A stretch of 64,000 bases of DNA from Seongchinamella unica (GTDB lineage: Bacteria > Pseudomonadota > Gammaproteobacteria > Pseudomonadales > Halieaceae): assembly GCF_004354085.1 (NCBI RefSeq), contig NZ_SMSE01000001.1:921724-985723 (forward strand), given 5' to 3'. Position numbers and translations under genes: made by a program. Below the pieces are notes generated by a model. It was not told the origin of the DNA and did not search any database. It worked only from the letters and a program-made list of their open reading frames with translations. Positions 41,412 through 51,203 of the stretch are shown here, one piece after another (positions within the stretch are counted from its first letter, which is position 1; every line of letters starts with the position of its first letter).

Positions 41412-43766
41412 ATGACTCGTAGCAAGCACCGCCACCCTGGTGGCATTACAGCCCGAAAGAATCGTATGGCAAGAGCCGTCTCGGCAGCCGTACTCTCATC
41501 CGCAATCGCCGCTCCCGCCCTCTCCCAGAGTTTGGAAGAGGTTATCGTAACAGCGACCAAGCGCTCCGAATCCATCCAGGACGTGCCACTGGCCATTACC
41601 GCCCTGTCCGGTGAGTTCGTCAACAAGGTCAACCTGGATGACGTGAAGGACCTGGTGTCTTTCACTCCCGGGGTTACCGGTAACTCCCAGGACAGCTTCA
41701 TCGATGCGATCAGCGTTCGCGGCATCCGTACCCAGGACTTTGGCGTCGGTGGCGATCCGTCCACCGCCTTTTTCAAGAATGACCTCTATGAAGGCCGTAA
41801 CGGCTCGGCCGTCACCAGCCTCTATGATATCGACCGCGCTGAAATTCTCCGCGGCCCCCAGGGCTTCCTGTTCGGCCGCAGCTCGATCGGCGGCGCCTTC
41901 AGTGTTCACACCAAGCGCGCGGAAGTTGGCGGCGGCAACTCAGGCTACGTCGACCTGGACGTGGGTGAGCGCGATCGCCTCGCGGTTGAGGGTGCTGTCA
42001 ACCTGCCCCTGACGGATCATATGGCTACTCGCCTGGCGGGTTACTACTCAGAAGAGGACGGCTTCGCCAAGAACTTCTATCCCGGATCTGACGACCTTAT
42101 CGAACATGAGAAATGGGCGCTGCGCTGGTCAACTACCTACGAACGCGACCGCCTGGGTGTTTACGGCACCGTCGAATACGAGGAACGCGAACAGTCCGGA
42201 TCTGTTTACCGGGCCATCGACAAGGGCGATATCTGGGACGCTTTCAATGAAAACCTGGGTGGTGTGGAACTGCGCGGCTCCGACGAGGATATCGATTCCG
42301 ACCAGTTCGCCGGCGACAACGACGACGCCGACATCCTCACCCTGGGCCTGCGGATCGAATACGACTTCGACTTCGCGACCCTGACCTCCAACACCGGCTA
42401 CAAGGATCACGACTATTTCTACATGGAGGACTACGACGGGACTCCACTGAACATCAACAATTATGGCCAGGACCAGGAAGGTGATTACTTCCAGCAGGAA
42501 CTGCGCCTGACCTCCAACAGTGAGGGCCCACTGAACTGGTATGCAGGTGCCTCCTATTACAAGGAAGATATCGACGTTGTCTTTAACTCGATCGGCGCCG
42601 AGGATTACTTCTGCCAGTACTACGGCAACTACTACTACCCGGGCAACGACTTCAGCGGCTGCCAGGACCTTTACGATTACTACGAGTACGACTTCACACC
42701 GAACCCCGAGGGCCTGTTACATGAGAGCGGCCGGGTTAAGGGCGAGTACGAGGGCTGGGCGACCTACGTCAACCTGGACTACTACATCACCAAGAATCTG
42801 GACCTGGAAATCGGCGTCCGCTACACCGAGGATGAAAAGGACTTTTCCACCAACGTCCCCACACCCGACAGTGACCTGGGCGCCTACTGGTTCTATGGTT
42901 TCTCGACTGCAGAACCCCTGAGGAAAAAGGAATCCTGGGATGACACCACCTGGCGTGGCCTGCTCAAGTGGTCCATCAGCGATGATGCGATGCTGTTCGC
43001 CAGCTATACCCAGGGTTACAAGTCCGGCGGCTTCGGTAGCTTCTCTGTCGTCGACGCCAACGGCGTGGCACCGGATTTCGGCACTACAGACCTTTCCAGG
43101 GAAGACGGCTACCTGCCCGACACCTTTGAACCGGAAACAGCTGACTCCTATGAGATCGGCTACAAGGACACCCTCTTCAACGGCTCAACCAACATCGACC
43201 TGACGGCCTTCTACTACGAGTACGAAGACCTGCAGATTCTCTACTACGACGGTGGCGCCTCGCTGGTGGACAACGTCGGCGAAGTAGAGGCCTGGGGTGT
43301 TGAAGGCTCGGTCACCGCTGCGCTTAACGACAATTTCACCCTGTACATGGCCGCCGGCTACCTCGATTCAGAGGCCAATAAATTGCAGATCATCTGCGGC
43401 TCCGACGAATGTGAAGGAAGCCCGCTGTTCTGGGCGCCCGAATGGTCAGCGGCATTCATGCTGGACGCGTACTTCCCCATGGGCAATGGCGCGATCACCG
43501 GTAGCCTGGAGGCCTTCTATGAAGATGAGAAAGGCGGCGACTGGACCGGCATCCCCGAGAACTACATCGACGCCTTCACCGAAGTTGCAGCCCGCATCGG
43601 CTACACGTCCAACAACGGCTGGCACATTGAAGCCTACGTGGAAAACCTCACTGACGAGTTCACCTGGGATGGCCAGAACGCCAACGGCGGCGTACTGCCC
43701 TCGCACTTCTTTGGTCCAAAGCGGCCGCGTACTTTCGGTATGCGGGTGGGAATGACCTGGGAGTGA
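41412..43766 (+). CDS. TonB-dependent outer-membrane receptor
   Basis: A 784-residue TonB-dependent receptor. The long signal region ends VLSSAIAAPALSQS; the TonB-box area is LEEVIVTATKRSESIQDVPL; the plug (FTPGVTGNSQDSFIDAISVRGI, EILRGPQGFLFGRSSIGGAF) and a barrel ending PRTFGMRVGMTWE follow. The substrate is not evident: the TonB-box type occurs with siderophores and with complex carbon sources. An external loop near residues 400-430 is extremely Tyr-rich (YYGNYYYPG, YDYYEYDF). The ATG at 41412 has GGGGA upstream at 41402-41406. The gene ends in a strong terminator. Confidence 0.93.
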   Translation: MTRSKHRHPGGITARKNRMARAVSAAVLSSAIAAPALSQSLEEVIVTATKRSESIQDVPLAITALSGEFVNKVNLDDVKDLVSFTPGVTGNSQDSFIDAISVRGIRTQDFGVGGDPSTAFFKNDLYEGRNGSAVTSLYDIDRAEILRGPQGFLFGRSSIGGAFSVHTKRAEVGGGNSGYVDLDVGERDRLAVEGAVNLPLTDHMATRLAGYYSEEDGFAKNFYPGSDDLIEHEKWALRWSTTYERDRLGVYGTVEYEEREQSGSVYRAIDKGDIWDAFNENLGGVELRGSDEDIDSDQFAGDNDDADILTLGLRIEYDFDFATLTSNTGYKDHDYFYMEDYDGTPLNINNYGQDQEGDYFQQELRLTSNSEGPLNWYAGASYYKEDIDVVFNSIGAEDYFCQYYGNYYYPGNDFSGCQDLYDYYEYDFTPNPEGLLHESGRVKGEYEGWATYVNLDYYITKNLDLEIGVRYTEDEKDFSTNVPTPDSDLGAYWFYGFSTAEPLRKKESWDDTTWRGLLKWSISDDAMLFASYTQGYKSGGFGSFSVVDANGVAPDFGTTDLSREDGYLPDTFEPETADSYEIGYKDTLFNGSTNIDLTAFYYEYEDLQILYYDGGASLVDNVGEVEAWGVEGSVTAALNDNFTLYMAAGYLDSEANKLQIICGSDECEGSPLFWAPEWSAAFMLDAYFPMGNGAITGSLEAFYEDEKGGDWTGIPENYIDAFTEVAARIGYTSNNGWHIEAYVENLTDEFTWDGQNANGGVLPSHFFGPKRPRTFGMRVGMTWE

Positions 43767-43788
43767 GTTAAGCCCGGACCTGAACGAC

Positions 43789-43818
43789 AAAGCCCGCTGT
43801 GAACACAGCGGGCTTTTT
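43789..43818 (+). terminator. Rho-independent terminator after the TonB receptor
   Basis: The arms AAAGCCCGCTGTG (43789-43801) and CACAGCGGGCTTT (43804-43816) are perfectly complementary and are followed by T-rich sequence. The T/A symmetry means it could also serve the convergent antiporter gene. Confidence 0.88.
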
Positions 43819-43872
43819 ATTGGCCGGGGTTTACTCCCTGACAGAAGACTCTGCTGCCGAGCGCGCGGCAAA

Positions 43873-45231
43873 CTAGCTGATAAGGAAAAAACCGACGGCG
43901 CTGATGGCCGCCCCCAGCAACGCATAGGGCAATTGTGAAAGCGCATGCTCGTAGGACGGGCAACCGCTACCCTGGGCGGCCAGCACGGTGGAGTCACTAT
44001 AAAAGCAGGCCATACTGCCAAAGCCACTGGCGGAAAACAGGGCCCCGGCCATCAGCGGAATACTCACATCCAGCTCCTGGGCCAGGGGAAATACCACGGG
44101 TATCGCGATCGCAAACACACCCCAGTTGGAGCCGGTGGTGAAGGAAACGAACGCCATGGTGATGAATGCCAGTACCGGCAGCATTTTCGCGGTCATGAAT
44201 GGCGAGACGGTGGTTATCACATACTCGGTAAAGCCCAGGGCGTTGTTGGCCTCGATAAAGGTGAACACCGCCACCAGGATCGACAGTACCGGCAGCATGG
44301 TCCGCAGGCCGTCCATGACCGTGTCAAACATCTCATACAGGGTCAGCGTCCGGGTCAGCAGGTACTGCACCATGGTGACGAGAATACCGGCGATCACCCC
44401 GATCAACAGGTCGATATCGGAGATCACGGTGAAAAACACCAGGGCGAAAATCGGCACAAAGAACAGCGAGGCACTACCGGCTTTCGCCCCTTCGGCGTGA
44501 TAGGGCTCCTCCATCTCAATATCCGCCGCGGTGCCGGGGGGCGCCAGCTCTCCACTGCTTTCAGCGCGGGCCTCCGCGGTTTTCATCGTCCCGACCAGGG
44601 GAATCACCCCCATGATGACCAACGGCACAATGGCCAGCGCGACAAAGGGGTAAAACATGTAGGGAATGGACTGGATGAACAGATCTATGCCTTGTCCGGT
44701 TTCGGCAACGCCGTTTTTCTCCAGCAAGCCGGCGAAATAGACCGCCCAGGTAGAAATGGGGATGATCAGGCAGGTCGGCGCGGCGGTGGAGTCCACCACG
44801 TAGGACAGCATTTCGCGGGAGGTGCGGTATTTGTCGGTGACCTTCTTCATGGAGGAGGACACGGTCAGCGCGTTGAGGTAGTCATCAAGGAATATCACCA
44901 TACCCAGGGCCCAGGTCCACATCAGGCTGCCGCGCTTGCTGTTGACCCGCCGGGTCACAAGGTCGCCGAAGGCGCGGGCGCCGCCGGCCCGCACCAGCAG
45001 GGCGATGAAACTGCCGTACAGGCCGCAGACCATCAGTACCCAGCCGGTGTTCTCATCTGCCATCACCGTCAGCAATGCTGTTGACAGGGAGCCGATAAAA
45101 CCCATCCCGTCGGCGATGAGAAAAGCAACAATGGCTCCCGCGGTGACCGCGGCAATGGTTCGGTGAGTCACAATGGCCACCGTGAGAACCACAATGACAG
45201 GTATCAGGCTGATCGCCCCGTATTCTTCCAC
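43873..45231 (-). CDS. NhaC-type Na+/H+ antiporter family transporter
   Basis: A 452-residue membrane protein with ten or more helices of the NhaC/ion-transporter superfamily: ALGMVIFLDDYLNALTVSSS, DSTAAPTCLIIPISTWAVYF, and FTTGSNWGVFAIAIPVVFPL are the conserved blocks. It probably exchanges Na+ for H+ or a carboxylate-type substrate across the inner membrane. The start is GTG with GGGGGCAAG just upstream on the minus strand. It follows the amidohydrolase gene by 44 bp, so it may export or import that enzyme's substrate or product (inference). Confidence 0.87.
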   Translation of the reverse strand: MEEYGAISLIPVIVVLTVAIVTHRTIAAVTAGAIVAFLIADGMGFIGSLSTALLTVMADENTGWVLMVCGLYGSFIALLVRAGGARAFGDLVTRRVNSKRGSLMWTWALGMVIFLDDYLNALTVSSSMKKVTDKYRTSREMLSYVVDSTAAPTCLIIPISTWAVYFAGLLEKNGVAETGQGIDLFIQSIPYMFYPFVALAIVPLVIMGVIPLVGTMKTAEARAESSGELAPPGTAADIEMEEPYHAEGAKAGSASLFFVPIFALVFFTVISDIDLLIGVIAGILVTMVQYLLTRTLTLYEMFDTVMDGLRTMLPVLSILVAVFTFIEANNALGFTEYVITTVSPFMTAKMLPVLAFITMAFVSFTTGSNWGVFAIAIPVVFPLAQELDVSIPLMAGALFSASGFGSMACFYSDSTVLAAQGSGCPSYEHALSQLPYALLGAAISAVGFFLIS

Positions 45232-45275
45232 CTTGCCCCCTTACTCGGCACGCATTGGTCGCGCAACCATAATCA

Positions 45276-47027
45276 TCAATTATTGTCGTTGGTCCCGGCG
45301 ACCACAGCCGCCGGGCTTATCGGGTCACCATACACCTGCCGGCCGTCGACATAGGTCGCTGTTACCGGAACGGTGTGAATCTCGGTGACAGGAACCTCAA
45401 AGAGGTTTTTCTGCAACACCACCAGGTCAGCCTTTTTACCCACTTCGATAGAACCTATCTCATCTTCCCTATGCAATTGGTATGCCGCCTCAAGGGTAAA
45501 GCCCCGGATGAGGATCGGTAGCGACAGTCGCTCCCTGGCGTCCGGCTGGATCGGGGCATCGGGATCCTCGAGGGCCTGCCGGGTCATGCCGATCTGCATC
45601 TGCACCAGTGGTGACATGCCGAGCATACCGGCGCCACTGGCCGGGTAGTCGCTACCCCAGGTCAGCCTGGCTCCCGTCTGTTCCAGGCTGTGAAAACGCC
45701 AGAACCGATTGAACTGGTCCTCGCTGACAAACTGCTCTCCATAAACGTCGTAGGAGGCCCACAGGGGCGTGGACTGGGCGATGACATCGAGCGCGGCAAA
45801 GCGCGGCAGGTCCTCATCGGTAATCACCTGCACGTGAGTAATCGTGAAGCGGCTTGCACTATCGGGGTGCAGGCGGCGGGCGGCTTCGATTGCGTTGAGC
45901 CCCTGGTGCACCGCCCGCTCCCCGAGGCCGTGAAGATGCACGTCAACACCGGCTGCGGCCGCCTCCGTGACCATGGCGGTTACCTGCTCCTGGCTGAACA
46001 CCAGTTCACCCCGGTTGCCCGGCTCCCCCTGGTAGTCCTCAAACATCGCCGCTGTGCGCCCCTCGACCGTGCCGTCGAGCATGATTTTCAGGGTGTTGTA
46101 GTGATACCGTTCGCCCCTTAGCTCCCGCGCCTGGGCAAGCGTGTCCGCGACCGCGGTTTCGGCTGCTGCCAGATCAGTGACGAAATGGCTACCGACAATC
46201 CTCACACTCATGTGACCGGCTGTTTCCAGTTCGGCGAGGATATCGCCGCTCCAGTGGGCGGCTTCCAGCGCTCCCGCATCAAACACCGAGGTAACCCCGT
46301 AAGCGTTGAGAACGTCGAACACGTAGGCCGTGCCGTCGACGATCACCGCCGGGGTAATCGCGCCCAGCGCATCCATCGCGTCGATGGCGGTACCTTCAAG
46401 CAGGTAGCCGGTTGGCTCTCCCTTCGCGTCCCGCTTGTAGTAGCTGAACCCCGGCACCGGATCAGGTGTTTCGCGGTTGATTCCCAGTTGCCGGAGGGCG
46501 GCACTGTTTGCCCAGGCACCGTGGAAGCCCTCGTCCATGATCAGGATCGGGCGGTCGGCCGCGATCGCATCCAGTTGCTGCCGCGTCGGGCCTTCCGGAC
46601 CAAAAGTCGTCGCCAGAAAGCCATAGCCAAACAACAGGCCATCGCCGGGATTGGCGGCGACAAACTCGCCCACTGCATTGAGCCAGTCTTCGACCGTGCC
46701 CCAGGTATCCAGCGACAGGGCCCGGGCGTAGCCGCCGCCCGACAGGGGATGCATATGCGCGTCGATAAAACCGGGCAATAACATTTGCCCGCCGAGATCA
46801 TGCAAGACGGTAGTCTCACCCACCAGGGCCTTTGCGCCCTCGTTGTCGCCGACGTAGACAATGGTGTCGCCCGTGACGGCGACTGCCTCGGCCCACGGCT
46901 CCGCCGCATTGACCGTGTAAGCCCGGGCATTCAGGAAAATCCGGTCTGCTGCAGCGTGGGCCAGGGGGGACATTACAAGTGCCAGCACCGCCGCCGCAGT
47001 CAGCAGGCCCGGAAACGCCAGGTTCAT
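45276..47027 (-). CDS. Exported YtcJ-like amidohydrolase
   Basis: A 583-residue metal-dependent hydrolase with a signal peptide (LTAAAVLALVMSPLAHA). The first metal motif is FIDAHMHPLSGGG (HxH); later HLHGLGERAVHQGLNAIEAA and ITHVQVI supply further His ligands. The family (amidohydrolase 3, YtcJ/NfdA group) hydrolyses N-acyl and formamide bonds. The last 60 residues form the usual small beta domain (GSIEVGKKADLVVLQKNLFE). Upstream of the NhaC-like transporter and likely co-transcribed with it. The substrate is unknown. Confidence 0.88.
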   Translation of the reverse strand: MNLAFPGLLTAAAVLALVMSPLAHAAADRIFLNARAYTVNAAEPWAEAVAVTGDTIVYVGDNEGAKALVGETTVLHDLGGQMLLPGFIDAHMHPLSGGGYARALSLDTWGTVEDWLNAVGEFVAANPGDGLLFGYGFLATTFGPEGPTRQQLDAIAADRPILIMDEGFHGAWANSAALRQLGINRETPDPVPGFSYYKRDAKGEPTGYLLEGTAIDAMDALGAITPAVIVDGTAYVFDVLNAYGVTSVFDAGALEAAHWSGDILAELETAGHMSVRIVGSHFVTDLAAAETAVADTLAQARELRGERYHYNTLKIMLDGTVEGRTAAMFEDYQGEPGNRGELVFSQEQVTAMVTEAAAAGVDVHLHGLGERAVHQGLNAIEAARRLHPDSASRFTITHVQVITDEDLPRFAALDVIAQSTPLWASYDVYGEQFVSEDQFNRFWRFHSLEQTGARLTWGSDYPASGAGMLGMSPLVQMQIGMTRQALEDPDAPIQPDARERLSLPILIRGFTLEAAYQLHREDEIGSIEVGKKADLVVLQKNLFEVPVTEIHTVPVTATYVDGRQVYGDPISPAAVVAGTNDNN

Positions 47028-47192
47028 TTCAGCTTGGCTCCATGGGAAAAGGCGTACATTACCAGACCCGTCTAGCTAATGACCAACACGCTGGCGTCCG
47101 GACCTGCATTTTACGGGTATTCGCTCGCCGCTGCCGGTGGGCTGAACTACACTCAAGCGATGGACATATTCCAGCGACACCGGGAGATATGG

Positions 47193-48155
47193 ATGCCACT
47201 GAGATATCGATACGCGGCACTGTTGACCTTGCTTTTTTCCTCGTCTTTGCCGGCACTCTCACAGTCCACTGTCGCAGATATCCGCGATCAACTCGGCCGC
47301 GATGTGCGCAATAGCGACATCGGGGCCGGCTATGCGCAAATGCTCAACCTGTTTACCGACCCCAGCATCAGCGCTTCCCTGCTGGAGCTCGATGACGGTG
47401 TCGACTACAACATTTTCAAGCTGCCGCTGCAGATTGAATTGCCGCCCAGCGAAAGGGGCTGGCAATGGATCCTGCGCGGCACCCTCAGTAAAGCCAGGGC
47501 AGAGGGCGAGCTGAGCGTCTTCGAAAACGAAATTATCGATACCCGCTGGGACGCTACCAGCGGCGAACTGGGCGCCGGCCTGCTCGTTCCGGTGAGCCGC
47601 GGGTTGTCGGTTTTTGCCGCCGGCGAAGTGGGCATCAGCCGGCTGGAAAACGAGGCCGAATACAACGGCCCCCTGGGGGATATCGTGCTGGCCCCGGTTG
47701 CCGATGGCGTACTGTTCAACTGGGACACCAACGCGCGCATTCTGAGTGCCACCCTGGGACTGAACCAGCAGTGGAAACTGCGGGAGCGCTATGACCTGTC
47801 GCTGAATTCGCATTACACCTTTTCGCACATCGCCAGTTACTCGGAGTCGGACGATCTGCCCTCGTTCAGCGAGGATACCGGCACCCTGGCGGCGAAAATC
47901 GATTTCCGTCACCCCTACGCCGCGACCGTTGCCGACCTGCCCCTGTTCGGCGTCGCCCATCTGGGGGCGACTGCGTTCACCGGGCCAAACCGCGATGCGC
48001 TGGACTTCAGCCACTTTTACGAAGCCGGTTATTCCCTGGGCCTGGACCTGCCCGAAACCAGCCGCTATTTCGAATCCCTCAGCCTCGGTTACCAGTGGAA
48101 TTTCGGCGGTGGTGTGGACGGGTATTCCATCCTCTTCGGCTGGGCGCTGAAATAA
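47193..48155 (+). CDS. Solitary outer-membrane autotransporter-type beta-barrel
   Basis: A 320-residue exported protein: signal peptide (RYRYAALLTLLFSSSLPALS), then a roughly 290-residue beta-rich domain with alternating strands (WILRGTLSKARAEGELSVFE, GLSVFAAGEVGISRLENEA, LGYQWNFGGGVDGYSILFGW). It resembles the solitary autotransporter beta-barrel family of gammaproteobacteria, in which the barrel exists without a passenger. The ATG at 47193 begins the signal and has GGGAGA at 47181-47186; other in-frame ATGs lie upstream (47079, 47160). It is convergent with the glutamine-synthetase-like gene. Confidence 0.72.
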   Translation: MPLRYRYAALLTLLFSSSLPALSQSTVADIRDQLGRDVRNSDIGAGYAQMLNLFTDPSISASLLELDDGVDYNIFKLPLQIELPPSERGWQWILRGTLSKARAEGELSVFENEIIDTRWDATSGELGAGLLVPVSRGLSVFAAGEVGISRLENEAEYNGPLGDIVLAPVADGVLFNWDTNARILSATLGLNQQWKLRERYDLSLNSHYTFSHIASYSESDDLPSFSEDTGTLAAKIDFRHPYAATVADLPLFGVAHLGATAFTGPNRDALDFSHFYEAGYSLGLDLPETSRYFESLSLGYQWNFGGGVDGYSILFGWALK

Positions 48156-48182
48156 GCGCTCGCCGGTTGCGGCCGGCCCGGC

Positions 48183-49532
48183 CTACAAACAGGCGTCGTA
48201 CTCCAGCGCTGTTACCTGGCTGTCGAAAGTATCCAGTTCCTGCTGCTTGAGAATCGCAAACACTTTCTGGAACTCACTGCCCAGGTAGGCGGGAATATGC
48301 TCGGACTGCTCAAAGTCTTGCAGTGCGTTGGGCAGGTATCGCGGCAGGCTGGGAGGCACCTGCTCATAGGCGTTGCCCTCCAGGGGCTCCGGCGCCAGCA
48401 ACTCGTTCTCGATCCCGTGGAGCATACCCGCGAGCACTCCCGCCATGACCAGGTAGGGGTTGGCATCAGCCCCCGCCACCCGGTGCTCGATACGGGTGGC
48501 CGCGGGTGAATCCGCCGGTACCCGCACCGATACCGTGCGGTTCTCATAGCCCCAGGTCGGCGCCAGGGGTGCGTGGGTTCCACGCCGGAAACGGCGGTAG
48601 GAATTCAGGTTGGGTGCAAACAACAGCATACTGTCTGCCATGGTCTGCAGGCAGCCGGCTATGGCCTGACGCAGCAACTCGGTGCCTCTTCCGGTACCGT
48701 CGTCAAATGCGTTGTTGCCCTCACTGTCCACCAGGCTGCAATGCACGTGCATACCATTACCGGCGATATCACCGAAGGGCTTGGCCATGAAGGTGGCGAC
48801 CAGGCCGTGTTTGCGCGCCACGCCCCGGATCACCCGCTGCAGCATCATCGCCTGGTCGGCGGCCAGCAGGGCATCATCCACATGGTAGAGGTTGATTTCA
48901 TACTGTGAGGGTGCCGACTCCTTGATCAGGGTGTCCACCGGCAGCCCCTGGGCCTTACAGGCATCGCGGATGTCGTGCATCAGCTCCGCCTCATCTTCCA
49001 TCAGGTCTATGCCGTAGGTCTGGCCTGCGCAGAGGCCACCTCCGATCCGGTCCCGCTGGGTATGCAGGGGTCGCCCGACATCGTCCTCCTCCGGGTACAG
49101 CAGGTGGAACTCCATCTCACTGGCCATCACCGGGGTCAGCCCCCTGCTGGCAAAGCGATCCACCAGGTCCTGCAACAGGTAACGGGGGTCGTAGCGACAG
49201 CGACTACCGTCGACGTTGTTCATCGACATCAACACCTGGCCGGTCGGGCGATCCAGCCAGGGGGCAGGCACCAGGGTGCGAATATCGGGAGCGCACCAGC
49301 CGTCCCCATCGCCACTGTCGAATACCCACTCCTCGGCGTCGCGACCCCAGACATCGAAAGCCAGGGTGCTGAGCGGCATTTTCAGCCCGCCGGCCATCAC
49401 CTTGGCGATTTTCTCGCGGGTCACCCACTTGCCGCGCAAGCCGCCACAGAGATCCATCAACATGACCTCAAAGATCTCCATGTGCGGATGCCGGTCCAGA
49501 AAGGACTGCAGTTTATCGTTGTTTTCAGACAT
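48183..49532 (-). CDS. Glutamine synthetase family protein (gamma-glutamylputrescine synthetase-like)
   Basis: A 449-residue type-III-like glutamine synthetase. The N-terminal segment FEVMLMDLCGGLRGKWV replaces the classical beta-grasp start; catalytic blocks include EMEFHLLYPEEDD (metal Glu), NGMHVHCSLVDSEGN (catalytic His) and ENRTVSVRVPADSPAATRIE (Arg substrate contacts). This pattern fits PuuA-type enzymes that ligate glutamate to putrescine or related amines. It is divergent (162 bp) from a class III aminotransferase of the polyamine type, which supports a role in amine catabolism. True ammonia-assimilating GlnA is less likely. Confidence 0.85.
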   Translation of the reverse strand: MSENNDKLQSFLDRHPHMEIFEVMLMDLCGGLRGKWVTREKIAKVMAGGLKMPLSTLAFDVWGRDAEEWVFDSGDGDGWCAPDIRTLVPAPWLDRPTGQVLMSMNNVDGSRCRYDPRYLLQDLVDRFASRGLTPVMASEMEFHLLYPEEDDVGRPLHTQRDRIGGGLCAGQTYGIDLMEDEAELMHDIRDACKAQGLPVDTLIKESAPSQYEINLYHVDDALLAADQAMMLQRVIRGVARKHGLVATFMAKPFGDIAGNGMHVHCSLVDSEGNNAFDDGTGRGTELLRQAIAGCLQTMADSMLLFAPNLNSYRRFRRGTHAPLAPTWGYENRTVSVRVPADSPAATRIEHRVAGADANPYLVMAGVLAGMLHGIENELLAPEPLEGNAYEQVPPSLPRYLPNALQDFEQSEHIPAYLGSEFQKVFAILKQQELDTFDSQVTALEYDACL

Positions 49533-49694
49533 ATCAGGTTCCCGTACCCGCGGCTAAAACACCACCTTTGGGTTAATTTCTTGGCCAATTCACTATGCGA
49601 CACTATTTAACAACGATGCGCAAACCCCGGCCATACCACTTCGGGGTATAGGGAATGTGCAAACACAATGCGTTCCAGACGGGAGAGCAACGCC

Positions 49695-51059
49695 ATGAAC
49701 ATGCAAGCCAACACCGGCAACCTGAAGCAGCTTGATCAGTCCCACTACCTGCACCCGTTTACGGATTTCCGGGACTATGCCCAGCACGGTGGTCGGGTAT
49801 TTTCCCGCGCGGAGCATATCTACATCTACGACAGCACCGGCCACAAAATGCTGGACGGCATGTCCGGACTCTGGTGTTGCAACCTCGGTTACAGCCAGCC
49901 GTCCATCGTGGAGGCGGTCACCGAGCAGATGCACAAACTGCCTTATTACAACAGCTTCTTCCAGTGCGCCAATGAGCCAGCCATCGAGCTCGCCAAGGCC
50001 CTGGTGGACGTGACCGAAGAGCGCTTCAACCACGTGTTCTTCACCAACTCCGGCTCCGAGGCCAACGACACCAACCTGCGCCTGGTCAGCCGCTATTACC
50101 AGCTTCAGGGCCGGCCGGAGAAGAAGCACATCATCAGCCGCAAGAATGCCTACCACGGCTCTACCATCGCCGCCGCCTCGCTGGGTGGCATGAAAGGCAT
50201 GCACGACCAGACCAACGGCCTCGATTACATTCACCACATCGACCAGCCCCACTGGTTCGAGGTGGGTCCAGACGAGGAACCCGGGGAATTCGGCCTGCGC
50301 GTTGCCCGCCAGCTGGAACAGAAGATCGACGAGTTGGGTGAGGCCAACGTGGCGGCCTTTATCGCCGAGCCGGTGCAGGGCGCAGGCGGTGTCATCATTC
50401 CCCCCGATACCTACTGGCCGGAAATCCAGCGCATTTGCGACGAACGCGACATCCTGCTGATTGCCGACGAGGTGATCTGTGGCTTCGGCCGCACCGGGAA
50501 GTGGTTCGGCTCCGAGACCTATGGCATCAAACCCGATCTGGTCACGTTTGCGAAAGCGGTGACCAACGGCTTCCAGCCACTGGGCGGGGTCATGGTCAGC
50601 GATAAGGTGGCCGATGTGCTGCTGTCGAAAGCAGGCGAATTCACCCATGGCCTGACCTATTCCGGTCACCCCGCGGCTGCAGCCGCAGGTCTTGCCACCC
50701 TGAAAATACTCAGGGAAGGCAACATCATCGCCAACGCGGCGGACACGCTGGCTCCGCACTTCCAGGGCCGACTGCAGGAACTGGTCGACCACAAACTGGT
50801 GGGTCAGGTGCGCGGTCGTGGCATGTTTGCGGCGGTGGAACTGGTACGGGACAAAGCCTCCCGCGAAAAGCTGGCACCGGAGTCCGCCGGCGCGGTGTTC
50901 TGCCGCAACGCCGCCAACGAACTGGGGCTGATGGTTCGCCAGACCGGCGACGCCATGATCATGGCGCCGCCGCTGGTCAGCACAACCGAGGAGCTGGACA
51001 ACCTGGTGGATATGCTGGTGCAGTCACTGGATGCCACGGCCAGCCATTACGGCATCTGA
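49695..51059 (+). CDS. Class III aminotransferase, polyamine/omega-amino type
   Basis: A 454-residue PLP-dependent transaminase. LDGMSGLWCCNLGYSQPSIV, FFTNSGSEANDTNLRLVSRY, LLIADEVICGFGRTGKWFGS (metal/PLP Asp) and the Schiff-base Lys in TFAKAVTNGFQPLGG (K287) are diagnostic; GLTYSGHPAAAAA follows. Closest groups are putrescine (SpuC-like), taurine and beta-alanine:pyruvate aminotransferases. The ATG at 49695 has GGGAG at 49681-49685. It is transcribed away from the glutamine-synthetase-like gene, likely under a shared regulator. The amine acceptor pair is uncertain. Confidence 0.9.
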   Translation: MNMQANTGNLKQLDQSHYLHPFTDFRDYAQHGGRVFSRAEHIYIYDSTGHKMLDGMSGLWCCNLGYSQPSIVEAVTEQMHKLPYYNSFFQCANEPAIELAKALVDVTEERFNHVFFTNSGSEANDTNLRLVSRYYQLQGRPEKKHIISRKNAYHGSTIAAASLGGMKGMHDQTNGLDYIHHIDQPHWFEVGPDEEPGEFGLRVARQLEQKIDELGEANVAAFIAEPVQGAGGVIIPPDTYWPEIQRICDERDILLIADEVICGFGRTGKWFGSETYGIKPDLVTFAKAVTNGFQPLGGVMVSDKVADVLLSKAGEFTHGLTYSGHPAAAAAGLATLKILREGNIIANAADTLAPHFQGRLQELVDHKLVGQVRGRGMFAAVELVRDKASREKLAPESAGAVFCRNAANELGLMVRQTGDAMIMAPPLVSTTEELDNLVDMLVQSLDATASHYGI

Positions 51060-51203
51060 CGGGCCCCGGCTCCATTCCAGGCCCGGCAACCCGCCGGGCT
51101 CTGGATAATCCCCTCTAACCGCCAGCGCCGACATTCGGGTCCTAGAAGGCCGCCTGGCTATCGTTTCGCGGCCACCACTGGCGACACCGGGACTGCAGGG
51201 CCG

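Noticed and set aside
43945-45084. Plus-strand open frame of 379 codons opposite the NhaC-type gene
   Set aside because: Antisense artefact; the minus-strand gene has membrane helices and family motifs.
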